This document shows positions 35,421 through 48,621 of a stretch of DNA of 64,000 nucleotides, in pieces (within the stretch, counting starts at the first letter, position 1; every line of letters begins with the position of its first letter). A program made the position numbers and the translations under genes. The notes beneath the pieces are model-generated. The model was given only the letters and a program-made list of their open reading frames with translations. It did no database searches and was not told where the DNA came from. Source of the DNA: Hemileia vastatrix (lineage: Eukaryota; Basidiomycota; Pucciniomycetes; Pucciniales; Zaghouaniaceae); assembly GCA_030280995.1 (NCBI GenBank), contig JASXTE010000008.1, positions 2,995,001 through 3,059,000 on the forward strand. Reading direction: 5' to 3'.

Positions 35421-36667
35421 ATATGCATATTATGCAACATTGAACTTAAAAAATGTAAATTAGTCTATGAAAAAAGATTCAACTTTGGAAGAAGTTATCT
35501 CAGCAACCACTAGACCAAATTCAACACCATTTGCTGTAAATAAAATAAATGATTCTTGAGATTCTTCCTAAAAAAGTATATTTCATTTAAAAAACCCCAA
35601 TCCTATTTCTGACCTTTTATTTTTGACTTAAAAGAAAATCAAAAAAGGGTTATAAAAATTAAAGTCAGGTATTATCAATGGTCTAAAAAGATCTATTTTA
35701 GCTACCTATGTTATTTATAAGTATTATATTTGTTCCAGAGTAAGACCTACTTGAGAAGATTAAAATAAAGTTGATGAAAGTTTGAGCCAAGTAAATAATA
35801 AATATCTCATTAACCAGTGAGCCAAATCAGATGTTGCTTGGTGGATATGAGAGCTAGGCTTCTGTAGAACCTTCTTAAAAGTGGAAATGTGATTTGAGAA
35901 AACAAAAAAAGAAATAGAAAAAAAAAACAAATTCAGAAAAAGAACTTCAGTTAAAATTGAAAAAAATATGGTGGGAGGATGACTTACCTGATGAGATGTC
36001 TTCAAAGATGTAAAAGGACCAGATAGAAGTTCAGGAAGTGATGGATAAAAAAATAGAAGAAGAGTTAAGGAAGTGAGAAAAGATGAATAAAAGGATATGA
36101 GGGATCATTGAAAAACAGAAAGAATGAAAAATTATGCAATTTCTGAAATATCCAACTTCATGTTGAGATGCTTAACCAAAATGAATCAGGAAGGGAAAAA
36201 TTATGCTTTCAGTGAAAATTCAAAATAAAAGTTAATATGCAAAAATAAAACAAAACCAAGTGGAAAGTACATGCAACTTGATCATTTTGAGAGCATGAAA
36301 AAAGGATTTAAAAGGGTTGTGTTGAAAATTTTGTAGTGTTCTTGGCATGATGACTGAGTTTTGAGGATATAAATTTGTTCAGGAATTGTTGATAAAGAAA
36401 GTAATGAAAAGCTCAAAATTTACTGAGGCACCATGTGTAAAAATTTGTTTCAAAAAAGTGGGTTGGGAAAGATGTGATGTGTGGTGAATTGGGAGGATCT
36501 TTAGATTGGTTGACTGTGCTGTGGTTGGAAAATTTTCACTAAAGTAGGACATATTTTACCCCATGTTTATAATCTCATGTACCAAATCAGCCATGTTTCA
36601 TGGTGTGTTTATGTGGTGGTTTTCAAATGAAATCCACCAGGCATATTTGTTCAAGTTTGAGACCCCC

Positions 36668-37329
36668 TATTAAAAAGTAGATGGGTAGAGGAGGATGAAG
36701 AGATCCTTAAGAAGATGAATAAAATATTACTTTCAAAATTTTTTACAGATAAATATTAAATTGAAATAAATTTTGTAAATATTTTTGTCATTATATTGGT
36801 TTCCACTTTTAAATGCAGTTACTATTTCACATGTACTCATAACAAAACTTGGTAAAGTGATTTATATAAGCATTAAATATTTAAAAAGGAAAACTTGCAT
36901 ATTAATTTCCATAAAAACCTTTCATGTTATACACTTTAAGGACTATTTTTATTTTTATTTAAATATAAATATTTCTTTTAGTTGAGTAACTGAAGATTTT
37001 ATTTTCAATAGCCTGTAGGTCTTATATTTTTGGTTAAATTTAAAAAATTATACAAAATTTAGTTTCACAAAGACTTAACAGATTAGAAGTGAGAAGTGAC
37101 TATAATCTTTTTAAATTTTGAAAATAGGAATGGCATTAGTTATTTCAATTCCTATAGTTATTAATATTTTTGATCAAAAAATTTGCTAAATTTATTTATT
37201 GTTACAATTATGTAGTAAAAGATATTATTATTGTAAATTAAATTTACTTTCATAATTTTATTGTTTATTTTTTGAATGCAAAGTAATGATTAGGTATGTT
37301 AAAGAATAATTTTCTTCCTCTAAATTGAT
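36668..37329. other. AT-rich gap, nothing recognised
   Basis: About 660 bases of AT-rich sequence between the TIR element and the inverted transposon end at 37.3-37.6 kb. No gene or repeat supported. Confidence 0.4.
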
Positions 37330-37595
37330 AAAAATATTGTATATTCAAAAGCTTATGTTGGATCAATGTGTGCTCAATGTGTGCTCAATGAAGGATAAAA
37401 TCATTGTTATAGTTGATCAACTTATGCATAACTTGAGATCAGTTGAGGTTCATTTTTGGACCAATCTTAGAATAAATGTAAATCCAACTCTAATTTACTT
37501 ATGTTTATAAAGTATTCATAAACCTGGCATAATTAAGGGACACTCTAAATTTCAGGAGAGGGGATTGCTAGTAATTCACCCCTAGATTTCTCATG
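37330..37595 (-). mobile_element. End of a CACCA-type DNA transposon, inverted copy of 48.62 kb
   Basis: The plus strand ends ...GGGGATTGCTAGTAATTCACCCC...CATGGTG at 37595. Its complement starts CACCATGAG and matches CACCACAGA...GGTATTGCTAGCAATACCCC at 48622. Further in, the complement of 37340-37470 (TTGATCCAACATAAGCTTTTG) matches 48770-48880. So this is a terminal fragment whose body extends to the left. No partner terminus was found on that side. Confidence 0.65.
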
Positions 37596-38965
37596 GTGAT
37601 ACCAACATGTTTATCAAACAAATTAATTACCATGTCAAGGGAGGAAATTTCCCCTGTGCCTTTTTTCTTCTGCCTCCCTGATAAGGATGGGCATGAGGAG
37701 ATTTATGGTAGATTTGTGTCCTGGATGGGCCAGGGTGTTGAGCTGATGGCTGCGGAAAATTTTGTTGGTAAGGGCTCATCAGGTAGTCCCATTTCCACTG
37801 TTCCACTTGTAGATTGTTTTGACTTTGAGTGAAAGAGCTGGGTGCCTGATAAGGCTGAGTCTGAGGCTGAAATTGAGGCTGTGAAGCTGGGAAAGGAGGA
37901 GGTTGAGCCTGTATGTGATTTAAGAGCTCCTACATCTGTTTCCAGAGTGTGTCTATTCTTTCCTTTTACTTCATGCTTTCTGCCTTCAGTTTTTTTATAT
38001 GGCTGGAAAGATTGTTTATTTGTTGCATCAGAAGGATATTTTTTATTTTTATACCCTTTAGAGGATTTTCATGATTGATCTGAGCATTTACTTCTTTCAG
38101 AGTAGTTTGGTGAAGTGGGTTTGTCACACCTCCTGACATTTATATGTCCAGAGGAATATGAAGATTTTTTGTTAACTGAAAAATTCTAGTAAGTTAATTT
38201 TGAAGAAAATACAGATTCATTATCAACATTTACATCAATTTCATCTACATGAAGGTTATCTATGCTGTTTTCCAAACCACTGGTCATGAAACTGTGAATA
38301 AAAAATCAAATGGTTTTAATGATTTAAATTTATATTTTCAATCAAAAAATAAACAAATTATTTCTTAAAGATTTTTTTTTTAATTTTATTTAAAAATTAA
38401 TTAATTAAAAAAAATATGATACAAAAATAGGTAATTAAAAGTGATATTATTAAGAAATAACAATAATTATTAAGGGACCAACCAAAAAGGTTTAATAATT
38501 CAACAAAAATAATTATTACCAAAAACATCTTGGTAATATTGGGACTAACTACTGAGTACAATTAATGTCAACCAATAAATCAAAACAAAATTTTCAATAA
38601 AATTAATTTAATAATTAATTTAAAAAATTTTAATGATCCTCTAGGACTAAGAGTATAACTCTATTATGGTCAACTAGAAAAAAAAATTAAAAATTAATGA
38701 TCACTTACACTCAGTGATTCAGAAATTATGCCAAAAACACTGTTATTGCAATAAAAATTTAATAATATATTTGAGAGGTGCAAAGGTTTACTTACTATAG
38801 TGATTGAGAAATCACTTTTAAATATATATAATTTAACATAATGTTAACTACAAAGTGTGAATCCAAGTTTGAAACACAGTTGTGGAAAAATTATCTGTTT
38901 TGCGCTAGGTGGTCTGTGCATAATGACACTAATAAAAAAAGGTTGTTGTTTTTTGGAAAGGTCCT
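37596..38965 (-). mobile_element. 5' fragment of a gypsy element (element 3), decayed
   Basis: Matches element 1 from the end of ORF1 (GKFPPLTW-like, about 37640) through the leader (38280-38965), same strand and order. The ORF1 frame is broken by stops (e.g. near 37970) yet keeps QVEQWKWDYLMSPYQ- and GRRKKAQGKFPP-like blocks. Gag-protease and pol are missing: the copy stops at about 37596 where the CACCA-type end begins. It faces element 2 head to head across the LTR-like block. Confidence 0.75.
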
Positions 38966-41250
38966 TGTCATCCAGGCTGCTAGACTTACCCAGTAAAATA
39001 ATTAATTATCTACTGGGATGAGGCCGTACCTTATTATTTTAATTTTATTAATTATAATTTATTTACAATAAATTTACCTATAACAAATTAACTAATTACC
39101 AAATGGTAAAGTTTTTGAATAATGAAAATTAATATTAAATTTACCTTATATTTCTATGTTCTAACACCTTGCTCAATGACAGGTTAAAATAAATAGAAAT
39201 TAATATTAAAATAAATAAAAATAAAAATTTAATATTCAAATAAAATTAACTACCTACAAAAAATTCAAATTAACTATTTAAAATTGACATTTACAGTAAA
39301 TTTTAAATACATTAATTTATTTCTGTCATATACAGTAAGTACACTCTTCTGAAACCTTCTTTTTAGAACATCCTTATTAATTGAAAATATTTTTCTGGAA
39401 TATTCTTTTCTTCTCTCAGACTACTGTATTTAGGATTTTAACACCGTGGTTTGTCTATCCTTTGCCTATATATGGCCTTTCTTTCTGGTTGTTTTTGAAT
39501 CATTCCTTACTTACTTGCATTTAACAAAAAATTTATTTAATTTAGATACTTATTGCTATCTATTATTGTTTATAGTAATTTCATTTTTGTAGTACTATCT
39601 CACTAATTCATAATAATAATTAAACTTCTTACCTCTTATATTTGAGTAAAATAAATAAAAGATATAAAAATGTACTCTACACTTTGAAATCAGAAATTTC
39701 CACTGTTACCGCAGTTGGACTACCATTAAAAACCTTCTAGACATAAAAGACCCCGTGTAAGCCTTTATATCCCCAGGACTGAGTAAAAAGTGCTTATAAG
39801 TTATGTTAAAAACACATTAACTATACATGGGAAAAATAAATGAGAGTACACAAACAGTATACATAAGTAAAATTATGATAATGCCATTATAACACCTTAT
39901 ATACACGCATATATCAGCCTTTTATAAGTCTTATGTACTTAATATTAAGTTGGAATATGTTAGGGTAATCTTAAGAACCTTAAGTATAAGGCTAAATAAT
40001 TTTTAAGTACCGTTAAAGCTGTTATATTCATTGTTTTACACAAAAAACAAGAAATGCGCTTTATTTCACTTAAAAGTTGACTATATGCGCTATAAAATTG
40101 AGAATATCAAAATTGCGCTTTGACAGATCAATTGGGCTCATTGAGGACTATTGATTTGGCTATTTAAATGCATAAAAATAACACTTTTCAAAATTGGTGT
40201 TTTTTATGCCAGAAATGGCTTCTGTGTACTAGCTACATACTGCCTGCTTTTTTCCCATGTGAATAGCTTCATTTTTAGCAAAGTTAGCTTTTTCACACTA
40301 TAATTACCCCACATTCTACGCCCACTGTGGGGAAACACACTAAAATAGGCAACAGGCTCTTATTTAGTGTCCTAGCTTAATTAATAATGCATTGACCTTG
40401 TTTATATGCACTAATTTCATTAATAACCTCACTCTTGGCACCTTATTTCATCACCACGCTTAAATTCGCCTAATTTTAGTCAAGGATTTACCCGTGCAAG
40501 CGCCTGCCAAGGACTGCATGTAGTTACCCCACATCTCACACTCTTTTTTAAGTTTTTGGGTGGTTTCTCAGTCAATTTTGGTTATTTTTGGATGGGAATT
40601 TCACGTAGTATAATTTCAGGATTAGCCTCTCCATTTCTACTGTAGATCCACCTTATTATTAAACTATAATTAACCTTAAAAAGTCTCCTTTAACCTTTTT
40701 ATAATATTGTTTTCCACGCATATACTCTCTTTTTGTCTTTTCTTTAATTTTGATGGATCTCCCTTATTATTAATAGGATTTTAGTGGTTGTTGCTTGTCT
40801 AATTATGTTATTTGTCACTAGGGGAGTTGATGGAGAGGTCTATTACTTGTTTGAAGGCGTCATTAACATTGTATTGGATGGTACATCAAGTTGTTTATTG
40901 GGGAACTTAGTGTGTATAAAAGAAGGAGGTTTTGGGTCTTGTTTTCTGCATTCTTTATCATTTAAAATTTAACAAATATAACCAAACAAATTACAATACA
41001 TATCAATTAGTACTTTTATAAGACTTTTGAATAGTATTTGTATTATAAAATCTATTTTTCTAAAAACTACAAATATTGTAAGCCATATATAAAAAATAGT
41101 GAGAATTATATTACTGAGACCTTTAATTTTGATTATATTTTACTATTCATTGGATTTATACTACAGTATTCATTTAGGACCATTTAAATCTTCTAGACAA
41201 CTGACCATTTCAAGCTAGTTCACATTCTTGTACTTGACCTTAGCCTGACA
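38966..41250. repeat. LTR-like block between two head-to-head gypsy copies
   Basis: Begins TGTCATCCAGGCTG directly after element 3's leader and contains CTTCTAGACAACTGACC at about 41190-41206, the mirror of the LTR edge GTTGTCTAGAAG. It ends GCCTGACA at 41250, directly before element 2's leader. At 2.3 kb it is twice as long as the element 1 LTR, so it may hold two partial LTRs or an insertion (a GC-richer, TACCCCACA-containing part lies at 40300-40530). The exact LTR borders are inferred. Confidence 0.45.
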
Positions 41251-44200
41251 CCCCTTGAAAATTGAGGCCCTTTCCAAATAGTCAATGGCACATCAATATC
41301 TTGAAGCTGGAGAACAAGGGAGTATAAACAACAAGGTGCCAATAGGATGAGTATACGACAAAGACAAAAAATGTCATCAGCCACATGACTTACTTTTTTC
41401 TGCAACCTGGAATTGAACCGCCCTCCAAAAATTAGGTTCATATATTGACAATAGTCATATATATTTGTGGTAATTTTTTGATTACTAATTGTGTGTCATT
41501 TTACACAAATCATTGCACAAGTACATCTTTTGTTACTCAGCACTCTGTAAAGTGGCATTAACCTGCTCATTTTACAGGGGGAGGTGTCTGGCAAAATAAA
41601 ATAAAATTTTTTCCTAGTTGACAAAGATAGAACTATATTGTTCTTAGTCCTAGAAGTGATATAAGAATTAAATTAATTATATATTTTTTAATTATTTCAG
41701 TTGACTTCTGTCCTGATAATTAGAAATTTATATTATTGTTTCAGTTAACAAATTGTCCTGGAAGTTAAATTTAAAAATAATATAAATTAATTAAATTATA
41801 TCAAATTAATTCAGTTGACAATAAAGTCCTGGTAATTAAAATTATTTCAAATGACAATAAGTCCTGGTAATCAAATTATTTCAGTTGACATAATACCTGG
41901 TAAACAAATCATCTCAGTTGACATAAGTCCTGGTAATTAAAATTATGTCAGTTGACAATAAGTACTGGTAATTAAATTATTTCAGTTGACAATAAGTCCT
42001 AGTAATTAAATTATTTTTCAGTTGACTTCTATTCCTGATAATTATCAAAATATTACTAATTATTAAATAATTTCATTATTTCAGTTGATTTATGTTAAAT
42101 CCTGGTTATAAAAATACCTTAAAATTAATAAAATTGTGATTATTATTTCAGTTGATTTTTTGTCCTGATAAACATTATATTTTAATTATTCCAGTTGACT
42201 ACAAGGTCCTAATAATTAGTTATATAATATTTTTTTCTTTATTTTTCTTTAATTAAAAGTAAGAGTAATAACTAATTAAATATTATTTTTCTCTCAGTTC
42301 AGGTTAATAACAACTATGACAGATCAAGGTGATTCTGCTGGCCATGTGAGGAAATAGATTTAATTGACTATGATTAAGCCTCTTCTGTAAGTTCTCCTTT
42401 GACTACAAAACTGGCTCAAATTAATCAATTACTGGACCAATCAGGATGTAGAAATGCAGGAGATGGAAATAATAGTGGAGACAACTGCTCAAGAGCAAAA
42501 GCCTTCTAATAACCCTCCAGAAGAGCTTCCCAAAGGCTTCAAGATAAAAAAGATGCCCTTAAACCAGCAGGTAAAAATTCTATCCACTCACATCAAGGAG
42601 TTGAAGACAGAAAACCTCAAGCTGAGGTCAATAGTAGACTGTCTAGAAGACAAGGTAAGAAATATAGAGTCTTTTTTTCAAGAGAAGAAAAATCCTCCTC
42701 CTCCAAAAGCCCTTCCACAACAGGCCCCCCAGTAACAAGAAAAAGTGGAAGTCTCAAAGTGGCAGTGGTATTGGCTGAACACCCAGTGGGATTATCTGTC
42801 CCAACAACAACAGCAACATGTACCTCAGGCAGGTCTTTCAAGAACAAATCAGTTCAACCCAACACCTCCTCATCCATACCAAGGAGAAAGAAGAAGAAAA
42901 AACAACCACATTTAAGTCTTTCCCAAGCCATGGTAAGCCCCTCTATTGAATCTGAAGTGCCATTTCTTGTAACTGATTCAGTTCCTTCAGGTAATTCTGG
43001 AAGAGGTGATGAAACAGTGAGACCAGTAGAGGCTGATAAAAGTTGAAAAATCACTCAATATTCTAATGTATCTTATCCTTTACTTTTAATTGCTACTTAA
43101 ATGATAAATCTTGATATGGATATTATTTATGAAACACTTTATCCTGAGTTTTATGAGAATCTGGAAATTTACTCTATTTCTTTATTGAGAAACACTTCAG
43201 ATGTAGCAAAAATTAATGATGAATATTTGAGGGATATTATTCCTAAACAAAATCATATAATAAAAAACATTCAATTGACTCAGAAATATAATAGTTTGTT
43301 AACTGAACAGGGTTATTTAGCATTGAGGAGTGTCTTAATTAAAAGATACTGTGTCCATCTGTTGCCAGGAGCTAAAGGGAAACAAGATGAACTTAGAAAG
43401 ATTGAGTAACCATTATTCATCTTTAAAAAATAAGAATCAATTATCTTTTGCAACCATCAATGAGAATTTATCTTGTATTCCAAGAGTAAAAACTAGGTTA
43501 ACAATTATTGAGGAGAAATTGAATTCATTGTTACATGATCAAAAATTATCTGAAATTTCTTGAAAAGAACCTTTTGTGCAGGATATCCAAATTGTACCTG
43601 TTCCTAGTTCATCCACAGTAAAATTAGTGCCAGAAATATCTGTTGATATCACTGAGTTTCTATCAAAGATTAATTATGTAACTGTAAAATCCACAGAAGG
43701 ATTAAACAATGAAATTACTTCCCAATTGGAGAAGTTACAGCTCCTTCTCACTCAGAAACAAGCTTGTAATAAGGAGACTACTTCAAATTAAAAGAATTGA
43801 CCAAAACTTAACCAGTATCCAACATTTGATGGTGATTCTTCTTCTGATTGGCAGAAATTCATTTGCAGAATTGATCATCTAAAAAATTCTTACAAACTCC
43901 CAGATGATGAAATTGTGTCTAAGTGAATTTCTTTGTTTACTAATGTAGCCCTAATGTGGTATGAATCTGTTCTCTTGAATAGGAATGATTACTCATGGGA
44001 AGATTGGAAGAAATTGATTAAAGCACAATTTGGTGGCTAGAATTTTAGGATGGCTCAACAAAGGCAGTATGAGGAAACTAGATATAGCTCTTCTACTGAT
44101 AAAACTATTAAGTTCTTGATAAACTTGTTAAAATCTTGAGAACAATGGACCCAAATATGGAGTTTGAATTATGGAAGGACAGGATCCTTTATAAATTACC

Positions 44201-47200
44201 AATGTCTTTGAGAGACTTGATAGTGGCTAGGACTGAGTTCTCCAGAGAAAATTCTTCTTTCATCAATACTTGTAATAAGATCCTTCTAAACAACTAGTAT
44301 GATGCCAGAAGATTCATTCCTAGAACCCCTTTTGAGAAACCCTCCACTTACCAACAGAAACCTCTGGAAAAGGTTGGTAAACCTTCTGCCCCTGTTGCAA
44401 CTAAAAAGTATGCAACAAACACTTGATTCAAGTGCAATAAGCCTTGGAAGAAAGGCCATGTATGAGACAAGAAGATAAATCTTGTTGAACAAACTGAGAA
44501 TCAGGCTGATTACACAATAGCACTGGATGATACTTCAAGTGATTGTTCCAGCAATATTTCATATGAATCTCAACAAGAAATCTTGATGCTGGAAGAGGAT
44601 ATTCATTATTTATATACAATTGATATTGATAATAATGATTTATCTAATGTTGAGAATGCTGAGTTCATAAAGAAAATTGAGGATACTTCAATTGTTATTG
44701 TCCCTCTCAAGGCACCAGTCTTGATCAATGGAACCAGAATTGAAGTTGTTCTGGATTCCAGAGCTGGAGGAAGTGTAGTATCTGAAAAAGCACTTGCTTT
44801 AGTGGATTAAAACTACAAATCAAAACTTATGCCTATCATTTCTGAAAATTGGAGAGGTTATGGCTCTTTTTTTTCCCCATTGGTAAATACAAAGCCACAG
44901 TTTTTTTAAATATAACCATGGTTTTGTAAGAACTATTTGTGATTTTGTTGTCATGAAAAATGATAAATTCAGCAGTTGATTTATTTTATGAAATGATATT
45001 TAAACCAAGTATGGCATAAAATTGGATCCTTCAAACCAATGTTTCACAATGGGGATTAATGGGAAGAGAAGATTTAAGATTTCCTCCCCCAAAAAATTAT
45101 TAAAACCAGAATTGAACACATGTAATTTTGTGGTTAAATATAAAGGAAGATCTACAAAAGAAATGCATGCCCTTGTTTCTGAAATTGAAAATTCTTCTTT
45201 TGGAGAAAAACTATCTGGTGAAGATAAAGATTCCATCATTAAATTGATAAAATCTTTTCCTATGGCCTTTGCTCATGGGTCACATGAACTAGGATTAGTT
45301 AAAGAGGAAATTAAACTTTCATTATCTTTTCCATTTCCTGACATACCACCTGGTTTAAAGAAGAAGCCTTATCCTTCTTCTTTCACAAAGAGGAAAGATA
45401 TTGAAGACAATATCTCTACCCTTTTAAAAATGAATATTATTGAAAAGGTACTTGAAAAACATAAAAATTGCGTTATCTCACCTGTCTTAATTTCTTATGA
45501 GAAAGATAAAGCCAGGTTATGTGGTGATTATTGAGCATTAAATACTTATACTGTTGATGATATCTATCCTTTACCTAGAATTTTCTCTATACATGCTACC
45601 TTAAAAGGTGCTAAATATATCAGCTGTCTTGATGGTAACAAGGGATATCACCAGGTACCTGTTGAGAAGAATTCCAAGAATTTTCTGATGAGTGCTACTC
45701 ATAAGGGTATTTATAAGTATGTTAGGATTCCATTTGGCACTAAAAATGCCCTTTCAGTTTTTCAAAAAGTTATGGACAACACATTCCATCAAGAGATAAT
45801 TAAGGGATGGCTGATGGTTTATATTGATGATATCATCATATTCTCAAAAAAATTTAAGGACAATCTTAACCACCTGTGTAAAGTGTTCCACAAAATGGAT
45901 AAAATATATATGACACTTTCTTTGAAGAAATGTAAATTTTGTTTTCATTCTTTAAAAGTACTTGGTCATTTTATTTCAGGGTTACAGATATGTGTTGCCC
46001 AAAACAAAGTGGCAGCCATAGAACAGATGAAGGCTCCTACCACAGTTAGAGAGCTCCAGAGTTTTTTGGGAATGTGTGGATAATATAGACATTATAATAG
46101 AAATTACCAAGTCATAGCTTTACCCCTTACCCAATTGACTAGAAATGATTTCGCTTTTGTCTGGAATTGTGAAAGGCAGAGAGCTTTTGACACTATGAAT
46201 CACTGTTTGATGTTAGAACCAATTCTTGCTTTACCTGACTTTAATCAAACATTTATTTTGTACACTGATTTCAGTTTTATTGATATTGGTGCTACCCTCT
46301 ATCAAAAAAAAGTGATGAATGATAAAGTATAAGAATCAGTAATGTGTTATATATCAAGAACCTTGATAAATAGTGAATTGAAATATGGTGCCACTAAGCT
46401 TGAATGTTTAGACGTAGTGTGGGCTCTAGAAAATCTAAATTATTACCTAGAGGACCAGAAATTTGAACTTTTTACTGACTGCAGTGCAGTTAAATTCATT
46501 TTAAACTTGAAAACACCTAACAGACATATCTTCAGATGGCAGTTAGAAGTTCAGAAATACAGAGGGAGAATGACAATTATTCATAGGGCTGGTATTTTTC
46601 ACTCAAATTTGGATATCTTATCAAGGTTACCTTTACCAAATTATGACTCAAATCCTGCTTATGATCCTGAGGATGAAATTATTCATATTCATGGGATATA
46701 TGTAGTTGATATGGAAGAAGAGCTATTACAGCTTATTCTGGATTCATATGATAAGGACACTGACTAAAAAATGTTATTCACCATATTAAATGATCCAAAG
46801 AGTGCTTCAATGCAAGCATTAATTAAAACCCTACCAAAAAAGTACCAAAAGGCTTTGGAAAAAAGTAAATTTTCAATTGTTGAAGGATTTCTATATTTTA
46901 GAAGAAATTAAGTAAAGTCATTGGTATTCCTCCTTCTATGAAAGAAATCATCTTGAAAATTTGTCATGATAACATATTAGCTGGACATTTTGATCTTGAA
47001 AAAACAATGATCAGAATTAAAAACACTGCTTGGTGGGTTAATATGTCTGAAGACACCAAATTATATGTTGAATCTTGTGAATCTTGTCAAAAATCAAAAA
47101 TATTGACTGGTAAGAGAGCTGGATTAATGAAACATTTTGAATCTCCTGATGGACCATGGCAGATAATAAACATGGATTTTGTAACAGGATTACTGATTGT

Positions 47201-48286
47201 GGAAAAGACAGTTATAACTCTTGTTGGGTTATTGTGGACAGATTCACAAAAATGTGTAAGTTTATCCCTACTCACAAGAATGTTTCCACTAAAGAATTAG
47301 CTTTATTATGGTGGTCTCATATTTTTAATACTGCTGGTTTTCCTAAAGCCATAATCTCTGACAGAGACCCTAAATTTATTTCTGAATTTTGGATGTCTCT
47401 GATAGATGTTTGTGGTCTTGATTTGAAACTTTCTACTGCCCATCACCCTAAGACTGATGGATTATCTGAATGAATGATTCAGACTTTAGAGGGAATGATA
47501 AGAAGGTATTGGCCTTGAGTATAAAGACAATGACAGATTCACTCAAGATTGGGTTACCTTACTTCCTGGGTTGGAATTTACTTTTTATAGCACTGTTCAT
47601 TCTGTTACTCAAAGAAAGCCTTTTGAGCTCTGGCTTAGATATGTTCCAAAAAATCCTGCCCAAATTCTCAATAATAAAATACCTAAATTAGATTTAAATC
47701 CTGGTGTAAAATATTTTCTTCAAATGAAACAACTTTTCATGAGTCATGCTCAAAAATTTATTGAAAAATCATTTGAATTTGAGAAGAAGAGATGGGACAA
47801 ATCCCATAAAGAATACCCTTTTAAAAAGGGTGATGAAGTGTTGATTTCTACAGTCCACTTCAATTTACAAAGTAATAACAAATTGAAAGACCCCATTTTT
47901 TGTCCATTTGTTGTCAGAAGAATGGTTGGTGATAATGCAGTTGAAGTTATTTTGTATTCTCCATATGACAGAAAACATCTTGTTTTTCCATCAGCTCTTT
48001 TGAAACCTTACACATCCAATAGTGATTTATATCTCAAAAGGAGGGGAAGGCCAAAAAAACCCCCTAATAAAATCACTGAGACAGCAGAAATTGATAAGAT
48101 TCTAAATGACAGAATAGTTACTGCTGAAAAAGGTACAGAATAATTATTGAGATTCAAGAATAAATCTTCTGAATATGATTCTTGGATACCTGGGAAAGAG
48201 ATATCTAATCTTCCTACTCTGCCACAGAAATATAATAAGAAAAAATCATAGAATTTCTTAATTGTTCTTTTTTTAGAGTAAGGGAG
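41251..48286 (+). mobile_element. Decayed gypsy element 2, internal region
   Basis: Plus-strand relative of element 1: leader with TTGAGGCCCTTTCCAAATAG (41253), ORF1 from 42454 (ELPKGFKIKKMP, HIKELKTEN), a gag-like region 43101-44480, protease with VVLDSRAGGSVVS (about 44740; DSG altered to DSR), RT with VYIDDII (about 45825), RNase H (46250-46500), integrase (46940-47500) and the polypurine tract AGAGTAAGGGAG at 48275-48286. Many stops and shifts break every domain, for example TGA 43561, TAA 44807, TGA 45533, TAA 46082, TAA 46330, TAA 46765 and TGA 47471. Leader repeats at 41690-42200 carry 11 variants of TCAGTTGAC(A/T) with TCCTGGTAAT. Confidence 0.9.
41690..42215 (+). repeat. Short degenerate tandem repeat in the element 2 leader
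   Basis: About eleven units of 35-60 bases built on TTTCAGTTGACAATAAGTCC followed by TGGTAATTAAATTA. It lies where element 1 has the complement of similar words (GGACTAAGAGG, GGTCAACTAGG), so it is an expansion specific to this copy or subfamily. Confidence 0.8.
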
Positions 48287-48615
48287 TGTATCGGCAGTTT
48301 GTCTAGAAGATGAATGAAAGGAGGGAAAAAGGAGGAAATAGAAGGGGAAAATAAAAAAGACTATTGTAATAATAAATGAGAGATGGAATTAAATTAAGTT
48401 AATGGAGAGTAATACAACAACACTTTATGAGTAATAACACTATAGTAGATTTAAATGATATATAATATTATTAATAAGTTATATCTCAATGTGTGGCAAT
48501 CATTTATTGTTATTAATAGACTTATGGCAACCTTGTAATTATATAAGATTTATATTAGAACTGTAAGACTAATAAAAATAATAATTTGTATGATATTGAA
48601 AAAATATAATAAAGC
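48287..48615 (+). repeat. 3' LTR fragment of element 2, inverted relative to element 1
   Basis: Starts TGTATCGGCAGTTTGTCTAG directly after the polypurine tract and aligns for about 330 bases with the plus strand of 26262-26600 (shared words TCTAGAAGA, GACTTA..GCAACCTT, ACTAATAAAA). Element 1's pol is on the minus strand, so its LTR after the same polypurine tract starts at the opposite end (TGTCAGCCAGGCTG). The copy is cut off where the CACCA-type transposon end begins. Confidence 0.8.
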
Positions 48616-48621
48616 ACCACA

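Larger units (their letters stand above)
23990..36667. mobile_element. TIR DNA element, split by the gypsy insertion
   Basis: Terminal inverted repeats of 28 bp: left 23990-24017 (CTCAAACTTGATCAAATACG core) and right 36640-36667 (complement CTCAAACTTGAACAAATATG), 24 of 28 positions alike, followed on both sides by an inner block ACATAAACACACCA. Removing the 9.16-kb gypsy insertion and one ATATG copy leaves about 3.5 kb. I see no transposase in it, so it is probably non-autonomous. A long palindrome around CCATGG lies at 24050-24103. Clear target-site duplications were not found (TTA to the left, TAT to the right), so the superfamily is undecided. Confidence 0.6.

Noticed and set aside
40784..40972. 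Short hydrophobic open frame (MVVACLIMLFVTRG)
   Set aside because: Single short frame inside the LTR-like block, no start context, no paralogue in the window.
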